DNA of 26,704 nucleotides from contig DTSX01000090.1 in assembly GCA_012965065.1 (NCBI GenBank), forward strand, positions 1 to 26,704. The letters are read 5' to 3'. Shown piece after piece: positions 24,686 through 26,704 of this stretch. Position numbers and translations under genes: made by a program. The notes below the pieces were generated by a model that saw only the letters and a list, made by a program, of their open reading frames with translations, ran no database searches and was not told where the DNA came from. Every line of letters begins with the position of its first letter. Position 1 is the first letter of the stretch. The stretch comes from Gammaproteobacteria bacterium. GTDB taxonomy: Bacteria > Pseudomonadota > Gammaproteobacteria > Steroidobacterales > UBA11654.

Positions 24686-25009
24686 ATGATTGATTTTGAT
24701 GAGTTCATGAAAGTTGATTTACGAGTTGCCAAGGTCATTGATGCTGAAAATGTAGAACAAGCAGACAAGCTGATAAAAATTACAGTAGATCTTGGAAAAG
24801 AACAACGAATAATTTTTGCCGGCATTAAGGGCATCTATGAACCGGACAGCCTGATTGGCAGAAATATTGTTGTGGTAGCAAACCTAGAACCACGCAAAAT
24901 GCGCTTTGGAGTCTCACAAGGGATGTTGCTTGCTGCAGGGGATGATCAAAACGGGGTATTTTTAGTCGCACCGGACAGCGGTGCTACACCGGGGATGCGA
25001 GTCAGATAA
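24686..25009 (+). CDS. Stand-alone MetRS C-terminal (EMAP II-like) tRNA-binding domain
   Basis: A 107-residue OB-fold protein beginning MIDFDEFMKVDLRVAKV, with LIGRNIVVVANLEPRKMRFGVSQGMLLAA in the middle and PGMRVR at the end. It aligns along its whole length with the C-terminal 110 residues of fused bacterial MetRS, which binds tRNA nonspecifically and dimerises the enzyme. It could act as the beta subunit of a two-chain MetRS, as in Aquifex, or as a free tRNA-binding chaperone similar to CsaA or Arc1-type proteins. It is in the same frame as metG with two stop codons between. An upstream in-frame ATG at 24674 would add MEKN but leaves no ribosome binding site. Confidence 0.9.
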   Translation: MIDFDEFMKVDLRVAKVIDAENVEQADKLIKITVDLGKEQRIIFAGIKGIYEPDSLIGRNIVVVANLEPRKMRFGVSQGMLLAAGDDQNGVFLVAPDSGATPGMRVR

Positions 25010-25028
25010 TAAAGACAGAGCGTAAAAA

Positions 25029-25658
25029 ATGAAACCGATCACGGCAAAACGGATCTTCACCTCCCTTGCCGAAGCCAATCCCAAACCAACCACTGAACTG
25101 ACCTACAAATCAAACTTTGAGCTGCTGATAGCAGTGATGCTTTCTGCACAAGCAACTGATATCAGCGTGAATAAGGCTACAAGGAAATTGTTTGATTTGG
25201 CTGATACTGCAGAAACCATGCTTGCGCTGGGCGAAAAAAAAATCAAACGTGAGATTAAAAGCATTGGATTATTTAATACCAAGACCAAAAACATCATAAA
25301 TACATGTCAGATCCTGATCGAAAAACACCAAGGACTTGTTCCCAAAGTCAGGTCACAGCTGGAAGCATTGCCAGGGGTTGGCAGAAAAACCGCAAATGTT
25401 ATCTTGAATACAGCATTCGGAGAACCAACTATAGCTGTGGATACTCATGTGTTCCGAGTTGCCAATCGGACTGGCTTGGCAAGAGGCAAAACTCCGCTTG
25501 CGGTTGAACAGGGGTTGCTAGATATTGTCCCGAACCCATTCATTCAGAATGCCCATCACTTGTTGATCCTGCATGGCAGATATACTTGCGTTGCCAGAGA
25601 ACCTTTGTGTTATAACTGTACTATCCGATCTTACTGTGAATTTAACGACAAAAACTAA
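25029..25658 (+). CDS. nth: Endonuclease III Nth
   Basis: Bifunctional DNA glycosylase/AP lyase for oxidised pyrimidines. The 209-residue protein has the helix-hairpin-helix LPGVGRKTANVIL (114-126) with catalytic K120, D138 in VDTHVFRVANR, and the [4Fe-4S] ligands C187-x6-C194-x2-C197-x5-C203. These positions coincide with E. coli Nth numbering. It lies 19 bases after the MetRS C-terminal domain gene; Nth near dcd and metG is usual in Gammaproteobacteria, though the rnf operon is normally between metG and nth and is absent here. Confidence 0.97.
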   Translation: MKPITAKRIFTSLAEANPKPTTELTYKSNFELLIAVMLSAQATDISVNKATRKLFDLADTAETMLALGEKKIKREIKSIGLFNTKTKNIINTCQILIEKHQGLVPKVRSQLEALPGVGRKTANVILNTAFGEPTIAVDTHVFRVANRTGLARGKTPLAVEQGLLDIVPNPFIQNAHHLLILHGRYTCVAREPLCYNCTIRSYCEFNDKN

Positions 25659-25664
25659 CCCTTC

Positions 25665-26704
25665 ATGAACAACAAGGAAACGCCTCAAGTCACTGCAGCT
25701 ATTCTCCTCAGTTGTGCTGGGATATTTATGGTGTTTGGCATGCCATTCTTTGTTGGCGGTCTAATTTCTGAACTGGGATTTACTCAAGCTCAGGCTAATT
25801 TAATCTCATCAGCAGAGATCGCTGGAATGGCGCTTTCCTCTCTATTGGGCGCTGCATGGATTGGAAGGTTTAACTGGCGGCACGTTGCCCTGTTTGCATT
25901 ATTTGCAGTGCTTGCAGGCAATCTTTTGTCCTTCTATGTCGAAAATTTCCAAGTTTTAGTTGCCACTCGGTTTATCACCGGGTTAGTTGGACACGGGACG
26001 GCTTTTGCTCTCGGAGTGGCAGCAATTGGCAACACCTCACAACCCGACAGGAATTTTGGCTTTACTATCGCATCTCAAGTGGCCATGGGTGCTTTGACTG
26101 CCCTCATTGTTCCTAAAACAATTGCAATCTACGGTATAGCAGGGATGTGCGCTCCTGCTGCAATTCTTGCTGTTGTAGCAATGGCATTTATTCCAAGGTT
26201 AGCAACTTCTGGACATGCCCAAACCCCCGATTCGAACCAGAGCAAAAGAACTGGAATCTTAATATTGCCCCTGCTCGGGCTCTTGGTCATGATCATTTGG
26301 CAAATGGGTGTTGGGCCTTTCTTTAACAACCTTGTCCCCTATGGCATCTCGATTCAACTCGATCCTTCAGACATAGGAACGGCATTGTTCTTGAGTACCG
26401 GTCTGAGCATTATTGGTCCATTGACTGCATCTGCACTGGCGAACAAAATCAACAGAAAGATACCAGTTTGTATCGCTCTGACGATACAACTTCTGATCAT
26501 TCTTTCGTTTCAGGGTGATATAACCTGGATTGGATTTACAGTTAGGGCCATCCTATTTCAAACCGCCTGGAATTTCACTGGACCTTTCTTGATGGGGATG
26601 ATTGCCAACTTGGATGAATCCGGGCGCTATAGTGTCTTAATTCCTGCATCACAGCTGGGCGGTATTGCGCTTGGACATGCTGTGATTGCTTCACTTGTCC
26701 AGGG
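25665..26704 (+). CDS. MFS transporter, partial (cut by right edge)
   Basis: An open frame from ATG 25665 to the right edge, 346 codons with no stop. The product starts MNNKETPQVTAAILLSCAGIF and has at least ten hydrophobic spans with the glycine- and serine-rich helices of a major-facilitator protein: FFVGGLISELGFTQAQANLISSAEIAGMAL in the first two helices, RFITGLVGHGTAF (a helix-4 motif region), a hydrophilic central linker (TSGHAQTPDSNQSKR), then six further helices. The substrate is not evident. No ribosome binding site is seen in the six bases after nth, so it is probably co-translated with or close behind nth. The C-terminus is missing. Confidence 0.8.
   Translation, partial: MNNKETPQVTAAILLSCAGIFMVFGMPFFVGGLISELGFTQAQANLISSAEIAGMALSSLLGAAWIGRFNWRHVALFALFAVLAGNLLSFYVENFQVLVATRFITGLVGHGTAFALGVAAIGNTSQPDRNFGFTIASQVAMGALTALIVPKTIAIYGIAGMCAPAAILAVVAMAFIPRLATSGHAQTPDSNQSKRTGILILPLLGLLVMIIWQMGVGPFFNNLVPYGISIQLDPSDIGTALFLSTGLSIIGPLTASALANKINRKIPVCIALTIQLLIILSFQGDITWIGFTVRAILFQTAWNFTGPFLMGMIANLDESGRYSVLIPASQLGGIALGHAVIASLVQ

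Overview
The window is an AT-rich, tightly packed block of bacterial housekeeping genes. The gene order points to a gammaproteobacterium: lptFG divergent from pepA-holC-valS, cpoB-queE-queC-tRNA-Lys, purMN divergent from a pgsA-type gene plus hda, and dcd/metG/nth close together. Short intergenic gaps, 1-4 nt overlaps and convergent genes whose ends overlap suggest a compact, probably free-living aquatic lineage. That last point is inference, and I cannot assign a genus. No stretch of 300 bases lacks a gene; the longest gaps are about 200 bases (pssA/proS) and 170 bases (lptF/pepA). I see no rRNA, CRISPR array, insertion sequence, phage or defence genes.

Layout. Positions 1-7269 read on the minus strand: lptF-lptG-cpoB-queE-queC, then tRNA-Lys(UUU), a 33-residue membrane micro-ORF, an O-methyltransferase, a DUF2237 protein, a PA-domain/M28-like exported protein, and the first 34 codons of another exported protein cut by the left edge. 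Positions 7440-12170 (plus) hold pepA-holC-valS. Positions 12159-14872 (minus) hold pssA, a family-4 uracil-DNA glycosylase and a UMF1-family MFS transporter. proS (plus, 15073-16320) faces a DUF4398 lipoprotein, hda and a pgsA-type phosphatidyltransferase (minus, to 17980). purM-purN (plus) converge on dcd (minus). From 20494 to the right edge (plus) come an RND/MMPL transporter, metG, a separate gene for the MetRS C-terminal domain, nth, and an MFS transporter cut by the right edge.

Functions: LPS transport to the outer membrane (LptFG), envelope constriction or TPR lipoprotein (CpoB), queuosine precursor synthesis (QueE, QueC), phospholipid head-group synthesis (PssA, PgsA-type), de novo purine synthesis (PurMN), dUTP supply and uracil/oxidised-base repair (Dcd, UDG, Nth), replication (HolC, Hda), and three aminoacyl-tRNA synthetases.

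I found no dedicated novel system. The best second looks are a ProRS that has lost its INS editing domain, a MetRS split into two genes by two in-frame TAA codons, a divergent M28-like hydrolase with non-canonical metal ligands, a CpoB that is a lipoprotein and sits outside a tol-pal cluster, an unannotated micro-ORF beside tRNA-Lys, and an RND transporter with a strongly acidic insert.
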